In this document: one piece after another, positions 34,271-44,380 of the stretch | Numbering within the stretch: the stretch's first letter is position 1 | Layout: each line of letters starts with the position of its first letter | DNA from: Chelativorans alearensis | GTDB taxonomy: Bacteria > Pseudomonadota > Alphaproteobacteria > Rhizobiales > Rhizobiaceae | Direction of reading: 5' to 3' | Length of the DNA stretch: 64,000 nt | Assembly (NCBI RefSeq): GCF_010993735.1 | Contig: NZ_WQNI01000006.1 | Coordinates: 62,001-126,000 of the forward strand | The notes under the pieces: model-generated | Databases searched by the model: none | The model's input: the letters and a program-made list of their open reading frames with translations, nothing else | Told to the model about the DNA's origin: nothing | Made by a program: the position numbers and the translations under genes

Positions 34271-34705
34271 ATGACCGCAAAACCCGATGAAACCACCGTC
34301 GCTGCATGGATCGCGCTGGCGCGGGCGGGGCGGCTTACCATGGCGGGGATCGAGGCGCGGCTGAAGGCGGCGGAGCTGCCGCCGCTTTCCTGGTACGACG
34401 CGCTGTGGGAACTGGAGAAAGCCGGAGAGTGCGGCCTGCGCCCTTTCGAACTGGAGAAGGCGCTTTTGTTCGAGCAGTACAATCTCTCGCGGCTGGCCGA
34501 CCGGCTGGTGGCGGCGGGGCTCGTCGAGCGCGGTGCCTGCCCGGAGGACAAGCGCGGCCTCAAGCTCAAGATCAGCGCCGAGGGCCGCAGGCTGAGGCGG
34601 GAGATGTGGGAGGTCTACGCCCAAGCTATTCAGGTGGTGGTCGGCGAGCGGTTGAACACAGCCGAGGCCGAAACGTTGGCTTCGCTCCTTAAAAAGCTCG
34701 AATAG
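34271..34705 (+). CDS. MarR-family transcriptional regulator
   Basis: A 144-residue winged-helix regulator: LRPFELEKALLFEQYNLSRL is the recognition helix region, then ADRLVAAGLVERGACPEDK and the wing GLKLKISAEGRRL. MarR proteins respond to phenolics, oxidants or similar small molecules. It is divergent from a GST gene and two identical palindromes lie between them, implying control of that gene and itself. Confidence 0.9.
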   Translation: MTAKPDETTVAAWIALARAGRLTMAGIEARLKAAELPPLSWYDALWELEKAGECGLRPFELEKALLFEQYNLSRLADRLVAAGLVERGACPEDKRGLKLKISAEGRRLRREMWEVYAQAIQVVVGERLNTAEAETLASLLKKLE

Positions 34706-34752
34706 CAGAACACACCTCGCATGGACATTCAGCCTCTTATTGCGGATAAATA

Positions 34753-34779
34753 ATATCCATGATATTTCTTATCCATGAT
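34753..34779 (+). promoter_or_regulatory. Putative Rrf2 operator
   Basis: ATATCCATGATAT (34753-34765) is an imperfect palindrome and TATCCATGAT is repeated at 34754 and 34770, directly ahead of the Rrf2-type gene. Probably an autoregulatory site; inferred. Confidence 0.4.
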
Positions 34780-34790
34780 TGGAGATGAAG

Positions 34791-35312
34791 ATGAAGCTGA
34801 GCGAAGGGGTTGAAGCCGCCATCCATTGCGCCGCCGTCCTGGCTAGGCTGGAGGACGGGCGCGCGCTGCCGGCAAGCGCGCTGGCCGAGTTGCACGGGCT
34901 CTCCCCGAGCTATCTCCTGAAGCATCTGCAGGCGCTGTCGGGGGCGAAGATATTCGAATCCCTCCCCGGGCCCAATGGCGGCTACCGGCTGGCACGGGCG
35001 CCGGAGCGCATCAGCCTGCTCGATATCGTTCTGGCGGTGGAGGGGGCGGAACCAGCCTTCCGCTGCGCGGAGATCAGGCAGCGCGGGCCGGGCGCGCTGG
35101 AGCCGACAGCCTATGTGAAGCCCTGCGGCATCAAGGTTGCCATGCTCAGGGCGGAAAAGGCCTGGCGTGCCGTGCTTGCGGAGACGAAGCTTTCCGAGAT
35201 CGTCGCCGGCTATCAGGCCGAGGCCGATCCCCGCGCCGTCGCCTTCAACTGCGCCTTCGTGGGCCGCCATCAGCGGCCGCAGGGCAGGAGTTTCCCCAAA
35301 GCGCCAAAGTAG
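34791..35312 (+). CDS. Rrf2-family transcriptional regulator
   Basis: A 173-residue winged-helix protein: KLSEGVEAAIHCAAVLARL, LPASALAELHGLSPSYLLKH, then GPNGGYRLARAPERISLLDI, the Rrf2 signature. Cysteines at FRCAEIRQRG and VKPCGIKV could bind an iron-sulfur cluster or sense oxidants, but the three-cysteine IscR spacing is not present. The ATG at 34791 is chosen because GGAG lies 6 bases upstream; ATG at 34785 is an alternative. The AhpD-like gene follows after 13 bases and is its probable target. Confidence 0.9.
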   Translation: MKLSEGVEAAIHCAAVLARLEDGRALPASALAELHGLSPSYLLKHLQALSGAKIFESLPGPNGGYRLARAPERISLLDIVLAVEGAEPAFRCAEIRQRGPGALEPTAYVKPCGIKVAMLRAEKAWRAVLAETKLSEIVAGYQAEADPRAVAFNCAFVGRHQRPQGRSFPKAPK

Positions 35313-35325
35313 AAAGGAGAAGAGC

Positions 35326-35793
35326 ATGCAACCGCGTCTCAATTTCTATCAAGCCTCGCCGGAGATCATCAAGGCCGTGCGGGCACTGAATCAGGAGGTA
35401 GAGGAGTCCGGCCTCGAAAAGAGCCTGCTGCACCTCATCAAGCTGCGCGCCTCGCAGATCAACGGCTGCTCGTTCTGTGTCGACATGCACAGCCGAGAGG
35501 CACGAGAAGACGGCGACAGCGAGCAGCGCGTGCTTCTCGTCTCGGCATGGCGGGAGTCGCCGCTCTTTTCCGAACGCGAGCGCGCAGCCTTCGCCTGGAC
35601 GGAAAAGCTGACGAGGCTTTCGGAAACCGCTGCCGTGGAGGACGACGACTATGACGAGGTGCGAAAGCACTTCAATGAGGACGAGTTGGTGAAGCTTTCC
35701 GTCGCGATCGGGACAATCAATGTGTGGAACCGGCTCTGCGTGCCTTTCCAAGCCATTCATCCGGTGAGGGAAAGCCGGGTCGCTGCGGAATAA
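35326..35793 (+). CDS. AhpD-like/carboxymuconolactone decarboxylase-family protein
   Basis: A 155-residue protein of the CMD family, alkylhydroperoxidase subgroup. The redox motif is NGCSFCVDMHSREAR (CxxC with downstream His), near residues 47-60, and FAWTEKLTRLSE follows. Such proteins usually reduce peroxides with help from thiol donors. Cotranscribed with an Rrf2 regulator, which fits an oxidative-stress role. Not a PcaC enzyme, although pca genes lie next door. The start follows AAAGGAGAAG. Confidence 0.9.
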   Translation: MQPRLNFYQASPEIIKAVRALNQEVEESGLEKSLLHLIKLRASQINGCSFCVDMHSREAREDGDSEQRVLLVSAWRESPLFSERERAAFAWTEKLTRLSETAAVEDDDYDEVRKHFNEDELVKLSVAIGTINVWNRLCVPFQAIHPVRESRVAAE

Positions 35794-35805
35794 AGCGGAG
35801 GCAGT

Positions 35806-36870
35806 CTATGATTTGTGGGCGGCGAAGGAAAGGCCGTCCGCAAGCCCCACCGCGAGCTTAAGCGCGGCTCCGGTCGCCACCACCATCTGCGGCAGGAGCA
35901 TCCATTCCAGTGTCCAGGCGGCGCCCGAACGTTCGTTCTCGTGTACCAGCGCATGGTGCATGCCGGGCAGAAGCGTGGCGTTGAAGCGGGCGAGGGTGAC
36001 GAGGGCCTCGGCCTTCACCGGGTTCTGCTTGTGCGGCATGGCGGACGAGCCGCCGGCCTCGGCGAGCTTCACCTCGCCCATCTCGCTTTGCGCCATCAGC
36101 GCCACGTCCTGCCCCATCTTGCCGAGGCTTCCGGTGGTGAGCGACAGGAATGAGGCGAGGTCGGCGATGCCGTCGCGCTCCGAATGCCGGGCACGGGCGA
36201 CGAGATTGAGGCCGAGCGCCTTGGCCAGCCGCGCGGCGACGGGCGGGCCCTTGTCGCCGAGCTTGTCGAGCGTGCCGGCCGCGCCGCCGAAGGTGAGGAT
36301 GGCAGCGGATTTGGTGACGCTATCCAGGCGGGCGCGGTGGCGCATCAAAGGCTCGCGCCAGGCGCGGATTTTTCGCGCGGCGAGGACGGGAATGGCTGCC
36401 TGCATACGCGTGTGCGCCATGACGGGCGCAGCGCCGTCGCGCTTCTCCAGCGCGTCGAGCGCTTCAACCAGACGGTCGAGACGCGCTGCCAGCAGGCCCA
36501 TGGCCTCGGAGAGCCGAAGCGCAAGGCCGGTGTCGATCGCATCCTGGCTGGTGGCGCCGAAGTGGAGGTGAGGGGCGTATTCCGGCTGAAGCCGCTCGCG
36601 CAACTGGGCGATGAGGGCCGGCACCACCACGCCGTCGCTCGCCACGCCGGCCTTGAGCGCGGAAATATCCGGGCCGAAGCCGGCAAGGGCCTCCGCGATG
36701 GCGCGTGCGGCCCCGTCCGGGATGACGCCTTCCTGGGCCTCCGCCTCGGCAAGGGCGGCCTCGAAGCGCAGCATCGCCTCGATCTCGGCCCTGGCCGAGA
36801 AGAGCTGCGCCAGCTCCTCGTCGCCCAGAAGGCCTGCGAGGATGGGGTGGTCGAAGGCTGAGATGGTCAT
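35806..36870 (-). CDS. pcaB: 3-carboxy-cis,cis-muconate cycloisomerase
   Basis: A 354-residue member of the fumarase/aspartase superfamily that lactonises carboxymuconate in the protocatechuate branch of the beta-ketoadipate pathway. The superfamily signature is GGSSAMPHKQNPVKAEALV near residue 270; FGATSQDAIDTGLALRL contains the substrate loop. It is shorter than many PcaB proteins (about 450), as usual for rhizobial forms. Last gene of pobA-pcaC-pcaH-pcaG-pcaB; 107 bases separate it from pcaG. Confidence 0.93.
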   Translation of the reverse strand: MTISAFDHPILAGLLGDEELAQLFSARAEIEAMLRFEAALAEAEAQEGVIPDGAARAIAEALAGFGPDISALKAGVASDGVVVPALIAQLRERLQPEYAPHLHFGATSQDAIDTGLALRLSEAMGLLAARLDRLVEALDALEKRDGAAPVMAHTRMQAAIPVLAARKIRAWREPLMRHRARLDSVTKSAAILTFGGAAGTLDKLGDKGPPVAARLAKALGLNLVARARHSERDGIADLASFLSLTTGSLGKMGQDVALMAQSEMGEVKLAEAGGSSAMPHKQNPVKAEALVTLARFNATLLPGMHHALVHENERSGAAWTLEWMLLPQMVVATGAALKLAVGLADGLSFAAHKS

Positions 36871-36977
36871 TGCGTTTGCCCTACCCTGTCGCGCCCTCTG
36901 CCCCCTCTCTTGCGACTTCTAACACTTAGCCTTCGGCTAAGCCCAAGAATTTGCAAGAGAGGGGGCCTCTACGGCCC

Positions 36978-37592
36978 TCACACATCGAAAAACACCGTCT
37001 CCTTCTCGCCCTGAAGGTGGATGTCGAAAGTGTAGGTGTCGCCGTCCCGTGGGGCAACCAGCGTGGGGACACGGCTCTGGTGCTCAAGCCGCGTCAAAAC
37101 CGGGTCTTCCGCGTTCGCCTTCTCCTCGTCGCCGAAATACATGCGCGTCTGCAGGCCCAGATTGATGCCGCGGGCGACGATCCAGAGCGAGATGTGGGGC
37201 GCCTGCGGGCGGCCGTCGGGGAAGGGGACGCGGCCGGGCTTGATGGTCTCGAAGGTGAAGACGCCGGTCTCGCTATCGGAAGCCTGCCGCCCCCAGCCGG
37301 TGAAGTTGGGGTCGGCTTTCCCGCGCGGCTCCGAGGGCGAGTTGTAGAGCCCGTCGGCATCGGCCTGCCAGATCTCGATCAGCGCATCCTTGATGACGGA
37401 GCCGGTGCCGTCGAAGACGCGCATCTTCACCGTGATGCGCTCGCCCTTGGTCTTGTCGTCGACCATGCGGGTGCCGAGGTCTTCCGGATAGACGCCGGAA
37501 ATCTCGCAGATGTTCGGCGTGAGCCCGATATGGACGTATGGCCCTGCCGTCTGGGAGGGGGTTTCCTTCAGTCTTGTCAGCGACTGGGCCAT
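36978..37592 (-). CDS. pcaG: Protocatechuate 3,4-dioxygenase, alpha subunit
   Basis: A 204-residue intradiol dioxygenase alpha chain: KETPSQTAGPYVHIGLTP at the N-terminus, IEIWQADADGLYN, and PHISLWIVARGIN. The alpha chain shapes the active site but lacks the iron ligands. Starts two bases after the pcaH stop, so the pair is coupled. It cleaves protocatechuate to 3-carboxy-cis,cis-muconate. Confidence 0.95.
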   Translation of the reverse strand: MAQSLTRLKETPSQTAGPYVHIGLTPNICEISGVYPEDLGTRMVDDKTKGERITVKMRVFDGTGSVIKDALIEIWQADADGLYNSPSEPRGKADPNFTGWGRQASDSETGVFTFETIKPGRVPFPDGRPQAPHISLWIVARGINLGLQTRMYFGDEEKANAEDPVLTRLEHQSRVPTLVAPRDGDTYTFDIHLQGEKETVFFDV

Positions 37593-37594
37593 GA

Positions 37595-38335
37595 TCAATT
37601 GCCCTCCAGCTTGTTCTCGAACATGGTCGAGCGGCGCCCGCGCAGGACAATGTCGAACTTGTAGGCGCGCGCGTCCATGGGCACCGTCGCCTCCATGTCG
37701 AGCACGGCGATGAGCGTCTCGATGGCGCGCTTGTCGGGGATCGTGCGGACAATCGGGCACTGCCAGATCATCGGGTCGCCCTCGAAATACATCTGCGTGA
37801 TCAGCCGCTGCACGAAGCCATGGCCGAAGATCGCGAAGTGGATGTGCGCGGGGCGCCAGTCGTTGATGCCGTTCGGCCAGGGATAGGCGCCGGGCTGGAT
37901 GGTGAGGAAGGAGTAATTGCCGTCCTCGTCGGTGATCGTGCGCCCGCAGCCGCCGAAATTGGGGTCGAGAGGGGCGAGATAGCCGTCCTTCTTATGGCGG
38001 TAGCGGCCGCCGGCATTGGCCTGCCAGAACTCGACCAGCACGTTGGGCACCGGGCGGGCACGCTCGTCGAGCACCTGGCCGTAGACGACGATGCGCGGGC
38101 CGATGGCGCTCTGGCCGGGCTTGGCGTAGTTGAGCGTCAGGTCGTTGTCGAGCTCGCCCAGCATGGCGCGGCCGAAGACCGGGCCGGTGATCTCCGACAG
38201 CGTATTGCCGAAGGAGACGGGCGCGCGCTGCGGCGAGCGCACCACTGTGCTCTTGTAGCCCGGCGCGAAAGCCGGCGGGTGCCAGTTTCGCTGGCGCTGG
38301 AAAAAGCCGCCCGTCTCGGGCCTTGCGTTCCTCAT
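37595..38335 (-). CDS. pcaH: Protocatechuate 3,4-dioxygenase, beta subunit
   Basis: A 246-residue chain bearing the non-haem Fe(III) site: [19 protein letters not shown] with the first tyrosine ligand, ending in [19 protein letters not shown] with the second tyrosine region and the two histidines. [15 protein letters not shown] is the intradiol signature. Start overlaps the pcaC stop by ATGA. Confidence 0.96.
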   Translation of the reverse strand: MRNARPETGGFFQRQRNWHPPAFAPGYKSTVVRSPQRAPVSFGNTLSEITGPVFGRAMLGELDNDLTLNYAKPGQSAIGPRIVVYGQVLDERARPVPNVLVEFWQANAGGRYRHKKDGYLAPLDPNFGGCGRTITDEDGNYSFLTIQPGAYPWPNGINDWRPAHIHFAIFGHGFVQRLITQMYFEGDPMIWQCPIVRTIPDKRAIETLIAVLDMEATVPMDARAYKFDIVLRGRRSTMFENKLEGN

Positions 38336-38727
38336 TTTTCTCCTCCGCCTTCCATCTCGGAAAGTGTCTGTTTGATGATCTTGATGGCGTGGTTGGCCGC
38401 GGGCACACCGGCGTAGATCGCCACGTGCAGCATGGCTTCGCGCAGGTCGTCCGCGGTGGTGCCGGTCTTGCCGGTGGCGCGCACGTGCATGGCGAGCTCT
38501 TCGTGATGGCCGAGGGCGGCGAGCAGCGCGATCGTCACCATGGAGCGCTCGCGCTTCGTCCAGTCCGGGCGCGACCAGACGTGGCCCCAGGCGGCCTCGG
38601 TGATGAGCTCCTGGAAGGGCGCGTCGAACGCCGTCTTGCCGGCCTCCGCGCGGTCGACCCAATCATCGCCCAAAACGGCGCGGCGTGTCGCCATGCCTTC
38701 CTCGTAGCGCTTGGACTTCCCGCTCAT
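38332..38727 (-). CDS. pcaC: 4-carboxymuconolactone decarboxylase
   Basis: A 131-residue enzyme converting 4-carboxymuconolactone to the enol-lactone. Hallmarks are [40 protein letters not shown] and [18 protein letters not shown], all typical of true PcaC. No PcaD domain is fused, and no pcaD is present in the window, so the next step is encoded elsewhere. Coupled to pcaH. Confidence 0.95.
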   Translation of the reverse strand: MSGKSKRYEEGMATRRAVLGDDWVDRAEAGKTAFDAPFQELITEAAWGHVWSRPDWTKRERSMVTIALLAALGHHEELAMHVRATGKTGTTADDLREAMLHVAIYAGVPAANHAIKIIKQTLSEMEGGGEK

Positions 38728-38746
38728 TCGTTCCTCCGGGGCCTCT

Positions 38747-40006
<1,260 letters not shown>

Positions 40007-40029
40007 TCAGAACATGTCAGGGAGGCGAG

Positions 40030-40932
40030 ATGCACAGTAGAAGCGTTCCAAACTATTGGCTTTATCGTGCGAAAACAGGGGAGTCGGAGGATTTCTGGCT
40101 GCATAGCGAGACGCTCCCCGAGCGCAGCCGGCTGCACGATTGGGAGATATCGCTGCATCGCCACGAGGCGCTGTTCCAGCTTTTCGTGGTCAAGGAGGGG
40201 GAGGGCGAGCTTCTGGGTCCCGTTGGGCGCGTGCTGGCGTTCAAAGCGCCTTGCGCCATCTACATCGCGCCGGGTTCGGTGCACGGTTTCCGATACTCGC
40301 ACGATGCCGACGGGCTGGTGATCACGGTGCTGGCCGACCGGCTGTCCTCGCTCGGTGCGTCCGACCCGTCGATTGCCGCCTACCTGGCAGCGACACGGGT
40401 AACCGCGCTGGAGCCGGACGAGACGGACAGCGCCCGGCTTGCGGCGCTCGCATCGGGCATCCACGAGGAACTGCACGCGGCGCGGCCAGGCGGCGAGATT
40501 ATTCTCGACGCCATGGTGACGGAGGCCATGCTGAGACTCGCGCGCACGGGGGCGAAGACGGACCATCGGGGCGATATCCCGGCCTCGCGCGAACGCGACC
40601 GGCAGCGGACGAGCGCGCTGGAGGCGCTCGTCGCCGCGCATTGCCGCGAACACCGGCCGGTCGGCTTCTACGCCCGGAAACTCGGCCTGTCCGCCGGTCA
40701 CCTCAACCGCCTCGCGCGACGCGAGACCGGGGCCAGCGTGCAGGAACTCGCCACCCGCCACCTCCTGCGCGCCGCCCGCCGCGACCTCGTTTTCACGCCG
40801 ACACCAGTGCAGGCTATCGCCTACTCGCTTGGCTTCCAGGACCCCGCCTACTTCAACCGCTTCTTCAAGCGCCGGACGGGCATGACGCCGGGGGCGTTCC
40901 GGGAGGCGGAGCGGGGGAAGCTGGTGGGGTGA
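40030..40932 (+). CDS. pobR: AraC-family regulator of 4-hydroxybenzoate degradation
   Basis: A 300-residue AraC/XylS regulator. The N-terminal cupin-like sensor (residues about 20-110) has HRHEALFQLFVVKEGEGEL and APCAIYIAPGSVHGF. The C-terminal double HTH has FYARKLGLSAGHLNRLARRE and AYSLGFQDPAYFNRFFKRRT. The gene is divergent from pobA, the classical arrangement of PobR. The ATG at 40030 follows GGGAGGCG. Confidence 0.9.
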   Translation: MHSRSVPNYWLYRAKTGESEDFWLHSETLPERSRLHDWEISLHRHEALFQLFVVKEGEGELLGPVGRVLAFKAPCAIYIAPGSVHGFRYSHDADGLVITVLADRLSSLGASDPSIAAYLAATRVTALEPDETDSARLAALASGIHEELHAARPGGEIILDAMVTEAMLRLARTGAKTDHRGDIPASRERDRQRTSALEALVAAHCREHRPVGFYARKLGLSAGHLNRLARRETGASVQELATRHLLRAARRDLVFTPTPVQAIAYSLGFQDPAYFNRFFKRRTGMTPGAFREAERGKLVG

Positions 40933-40939
40933 GATTCAT

Positions 40940-41010
40940 GGGTTAAGGTCTGTCAACATTCAGCGCGTGAGGGGGGGGACTCCAGCTTGAATGTCTACAG
41001 CTCTTACCCC
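40940..41010. terminator. Long imperfect hairpin between convergent pobR and DUF982 gene
   Basis: GGGTTAAGGTCTGT...ACATTCA pairs with TGAATGTCTACAGCTCTTACCCC at 18 of 23 positions around a G-rich loop. It overlaps the DUF982 stop codon. A bidirectional terminator is plausible, but there is no T-tract. Confidence 0.45.
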
Positions 41011-41309
41011 CCGCCATAAATCTCGTTCTTCAGCCGCTCTCCCTCATAGAGGCTATCGAGCGGCACGTCCCTCGCGAGGATGCCCGAGGCCCTGGCGAAG
41101 CTCGAGAAAGTTCTATGCGCCTCTTCCACCGATTCGGGATCGGCGCTTGCGGCAAGGCATGCCGCGATGGCGCGCTCGAAAACAGGTCCCTTCTGCACGG
41201 GCCACGCCATCAGAAAATCGAGCGCGTGCTCGGCGCTGTAGATTTCGGACACCGGCTCGCCTCGCCGCAGCTCGAGCCGAACCGGCAGCTTGAATTGCGC
41301 AGCATCCAT
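41004..41309 (-). CDS. DUF982-domain protein
   Basis: A 101-residue protein of the rhizobial DUF982 family (PF06169): FKLPVRLELRRGEPVSEIYS, then ALDFLMAWPVQKGPVFERAI. These short cytoplasmic proteins occur in many paralogues in rhizobia and have no known function. The ATG at 41309 is preferred because it precedes the conserved segment directly. No operon partner. Confidence 0.85.
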   Translation of the reverse strand: MDAAQFKLPVRLELRRGEPVSEIYSAEHALDFLMAWPVQKGPVFERAIAACLAASADPESVEEAHRTFSSFARASGILARDVPLDSLYEGERLKNEIYGGG

Positions 41310-41452
41310 TGTCTTTGACCCCCTCCTCGGACCGGATTGGCGGTAGGCGTTAACGCTTGAGGCCGGGGAAAGTTGCATTGCTGCGGTTTTAACTCAGCCG
41401 GCAGCAAAAAGGGGCGGTTGCCCGCCCCTTCAGAAGGCCACTGGTGTGTGAG

Positions 41453-42439
41453 CTATAGCGCCTTCTCGATGATATCGTGCGTGTAGGCGCCTTCCGGCTC
41501 CTCCGTGATGACCGGGTCGGAGCCGCCGGACAGGAGCGATTCCACCGTGCGCTGGTAGTCCTCCTCGTCCAGCGTGCCGTCGGAGCCGGCCGTCAGCTTG
41601 GCGATCTCGCCCATCATGCGCTTCTGGTGCTCCTCGGTCTGGGCGCCGGTGGCGTCGTTGTCGAGGACGATCATGGCGGCCTCGTCCGGGTTCTCCTCGG
41701 CCCATTTCCAGCCCTTCATGGAGGCGCGCACGAAGCGGACCATCTTGTCGACAAACGCGGGATCATCGAGGCTCTCTTCGAGCACGTAGAGGCCGTCCTC
41801 GAGGGTGGCCACGCCCTGGTCCTCGTATTTGAAGGTGATGAGGTCGTCTTCGGCGATGCCGGCGTCGATCACCTGCCAGTACTCGTTGTAGGTCATGGTG
41901 GAGATGCAGTCGGCCTGCTTCTGGAGGAGCGGGTCGACGTTGAAGCCCTGCTTCAAGACCTCGACACCGTCCTCGCCACCCTCGGTGGGGATGCCGAGGT
42001 GGCTCATCCACGACAGGAAGGGGTACTCGTTGCCGAAGAACCAGACGCCCAGCGTGCGGCCGCGGAAGTCCTCCGGCGTCTCGATGCCGCTCTCCTTGAG
42101 GCAGGTGAGCATCATGCCCGAGGATTTGAAGGGCTGGGCGATGTTGACCAGTGGCACGCCGCGCTCGCGCGCGGCAAGGGCCGCCGGCATCCACTCGACG
42201 ATGACGTCGGCGCCGCCGCCGGCCAGCACCTGCGGCGGGGCGATGTCGGGCCCGCCGGGCTTGATCGTGACGTTCAGATCTTCCTCTTCATAGAAGCCCT
42301 GGTCGAGCGCCACGTAGTAGCCGGCGAACTGCGCCTGGGTCACCCATTTGAGCTGTAGCGTGACGTCGTCCGCCGCAAGGGCGGAATAGGCAGTGAGCGA
42401 CATGGCGCCGGCGAGCATGGTTGTCATCAGTCTTTTCAT
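41453..42439 (-). CDS. NMT1/THI5-like ABC substrate-binding protein of the pyrimidine operon
   Basis: A 328-residue periplasmic binding protein with a signal peptide (MKRLMTTMLAGAMSLTAYSA). Family motifs are LQLKWVTQAQFAGYYVALDQ, LNVTIKPGGPDIAPPQVLAG and GADVIVEWMPAALAARERG, all typical of NMT1/THI5-like proteins that bind pyrimidines such as HMP. In this operon with dihydropyrimidinase and ureidopropionase, it probably delivers a pyrimidine or hydantoin to the permeases. Last gene of the operon, placed after a dispersed repeat. Confidence 0.9.
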   Translation of the reverse strand: MKRLMTTMLAGAMSLTAYSALAADDVTLQLKWVTQAQFAGYYVALDQGFYEEEDLNVTIKPGGPDIAPPQVLAGGGADVIVEWMPAALAARERGVPLVNIAQPFKSSGMMLTCLKESGIETPEDFRGRTLGVWFFGNEYPFLSWMSHLGIPTEGGEDGVEVLKQGFNVDPLLQKQADCISTMTYNEYWQVIDAGIAEDDLITFKYEDQGVATLEDGLYVLEESLDDPAFVDKMVRFVRASMKGWKWAEENPDEAAMIVLDNDATGAQTEEHQKRMMGEIAKLTAGSDGTLDEEDYQRTVESLLSGGSDPVITEEPEGAYTHDIIEKAL

Positions 42440-42498
42440 TTCGCTTCCCTCTGTGGTTGGGCCGTGCTCCCCACGGCCGGTTGGCTGCCCTGTTCTAC

Positions 42499-42545
42499 GC
42501 AATTCCGGGCGGAAACCGGTTTCCACCTTTCCTGGAATTGCTCTA
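42499..42545. repeat. Dispersed intergenic repeat, GCAATTCC family, copy 2
   Basis: GCAATTCCGGGCGGAAACCG to CTTTCCTGGAATTGCTCTA, almost the same as the copy at 780-827. Its final CTA is the TAG stop of the permease gene on the minus strand. It lies between the permease and binding-protein genes of one operon. Confidence 0.85.
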
Positions 42546-43403
42546 TCCACCGCGGATGGACGGATGCCAGAACGTGACGGTCCGCTCGATCTGGGCAACG
42601 AGGCCATAGAAGAGCGAACCCGCCAGGGCGGCGACGGCGATCTCCGCCCATACCATGTCGATGTTCATGCGTCCCACTTCTGTGGATATCCTGAAGCCCA
42701 TGCCGACGATGGGCGTGCCGAAGAACTCTGCCACGATGGCGCCGATCAGCGCCAGGGTGGAGTTGATCTTCAAGGCATTGAAGATGAAAGGTGCGGCCGC
42801 CGGCAGGCGCAGCTTGAAGAGCGTCTGCCAGTAGGAGGCCGCATAGGTGCGCATCAGATCGCGGTCGATGGCCGAGGAGGCCGAAAGGCCGGCGACAGTG
42901 TTCACCAGCATGGGGAAGAAGGTCATGACGACGACGACGGCGGCCTTCGATGGCCAATCGAAGCCGAACCACATGACCATGATCGGGGCGATGCCGATGA
43001 TGGGGAGCGCGGAGACGAAATTGCCGAGCGGCAGGAGCCCGCGCTTCAGGAAGGGCGAGCGGTCGATGGCGATCGCGGCGAGGAAGCCCGTGCCGCAGCC
43101 CAGCGCATAGCCGATGAGCACCGCCTTCAGGAAGGTCTGGCGGAAATCGGCCCACAGCGTGGGGACGGAGCCGACGATGCGGCCCCAGATCATGGAGGGC
43201 GGGGGAAGGAGTACCGTCGGTACGTTGAGGCCGCGCACGAGGCCTTCCCAGACGACCAGCAGCGTGATGCCGAATATGGCCGGGACGAGGAGGGAGAGGG
43301 CGCGGCGGGCAAGCGCGGTGCGCGGGTTCAGCCGCACCAGCCACTCGTTGAGCGCCCAGGCGCCCGCCCAGAAGATGAGAGCGCCGGCCACCGCCGCGCT
43401 CAT
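42543..43403 (-). CDS. ABC transporter permease of the pyrimidine operon (2)
   Basis: A 286-residue permease of the SsuC/ThiX/TauC type with the core VLIGYALGCGTGFLAAIAID and the EAA loop YAASYWQTLFKLRLPAAAPF. It is paired with the second permease, whose stop codon it overlaps by ATGA; the two probably form a heterodimeric channel. The stop codon is supplied by the adjoining repeat. Confidence 0.9.
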   Translation of the reverse strand: MSAAVAGALIFWAGAWALNEWLVRLNPRTALARRALSLLVPAIFGITLLVVWEGLVRGLNVPTVLLPPPSMIWGRIVGSVPTLWADFRQTFLKAVLIGYALGCGTGFLAAIAIDRSPFLKRGLLPLGNFVSALPIIGIAPIMVMWFGFDWPSKAAVVVVMTFFPMLVNTVAGLSASSAIDRDLMRTYAASYWQTLFKLRLPAAAPFIFNALKINSTLALIGAIVAEFFGTPIVGMGFRISTEVGRMNIDMVWAEIAVAALAGSLFYGLVAQIERTVTFWHPSIRGG

Positions 43404-44323
43404 GGCCGCGCCCCCATGCGCGCCATGACGAGGCGCTGGGCAAGGCCGACGAGGGCGACGAGCACTGCCGCAAGGGCCGCTGCCATGAAGAGGGCGGACC
43501 AGATCTGGATCGTCTGGCCGTAATAGGAGCCGGCCAGCAGCCGGGCGCCCAGGCCGGCCACCGCGCCCGTCGGCAATTCGCCGACGATGGCGCCGACGAG
43601 GCTGATGGCGACGGCCACCTTCATGGACGTGAAGAGGAAGGGCAGGGCGGACGGCCAGCGCAGCCTGAAGAAGGTCTGCGTGCGGTTGGCATTATAGGTG
43701 CGCATCAGGTCGAACTGGATCGCTTCGGGACTGCGGAAGCCTTTCACCATGCCGACGACCACCGGGAAGAAGGAGAGATAGGTGGAGATCAGCGCCTTGG
43801 GCAGAAGGCCCGAGAGGCCGATGGCATTGAGGACGACGATGATCATCGGCGCTATCGCCAGGATGGGGATCGTCTGGCTGGCGATCACCCACGGCATGAC
43901 CGACTTGTCCATCGCCCGGTTGTGGACGATGCCGACGGCGAGAATAACGCCCAGCGTGGTGCCGATGGCGAAGCCGAGGAGCGTCGAGGAAAGGGTGATC
44001 CAGGCGTGGTTCAAAAGGCTGCGGTTGGAGGTGGGGCGGGTCTCGACGGTGGTCTTCCACATCTCGGCCACCACCTGATGCGGTGCCGGCAGCACGGGGC
44101 GCTCCTGGGCCATGGTGTCGCGCACGAGGTCGGCGGCGGTCCATTCGGTGCCGGCGCGCTGATAGAGGCCGATCTGCCAGGGGGCGTTGAGATAGACCGT
44201 GAAGCCGTACCAGATGAGGACGATGGCGGCGACGACGATGGCGATGGGCAGCGCCTTGCCGTCGGTGAGGCGGCGGAGGGTGGCGGGGCTTTCCGTGGGG
44301 GTGGAGGCGGCGGAGGCGGTCAT
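43400..44323 (-). CDS. ABC transporter permease of the pyrimidine operon (1)
   Basis: A 307-residue permease with an N-terminal helix (LPIAIVVAAIVLIWYGFTVY) and the SsuC/ThiX-type core: TLGVILAVGIVHNRAMDKSV, LAIAPMIIVVLNAIGLSG and the EAA-like YNANRTQTFFRLRWPSALPF. It lies downstream of the ATPase and overlaps the next permease by four bases. Confidence 0.9.
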   Translation of the reverse strand: MTASAASTPTESPATLRRLTDGKALPIAIVVAAIVLIWYGFTVYLNAPWQIGLYQRAGTEWTAADLVRDTMAQERPVLPAPHQVVAEMWKTTVETRPTSNRSLLNHAWITLSSTLLGFAIGTTLGVILAVGIVHNRAMDKSVMPWVIASQTIPILAIAPMIIVVLNAIGLSGLLPKALISTYLSFFPVVVGMVKGFRSPEAIQFDLMRTYNANRTQTFFRLRWPSALPFLFTSMKVAVAISLVGAIVGELPTGAVAGLGARLLAGSYYGQTIQIWSALFMAAALAAVLVALVGLAQRLVMARMGARP

Positions 44324-44380
44324 GGGGTTGGCCTCCGAAGCCGGTGCCCCTTCGCGCCAACGTGGGTGTTCTGCAGCAAA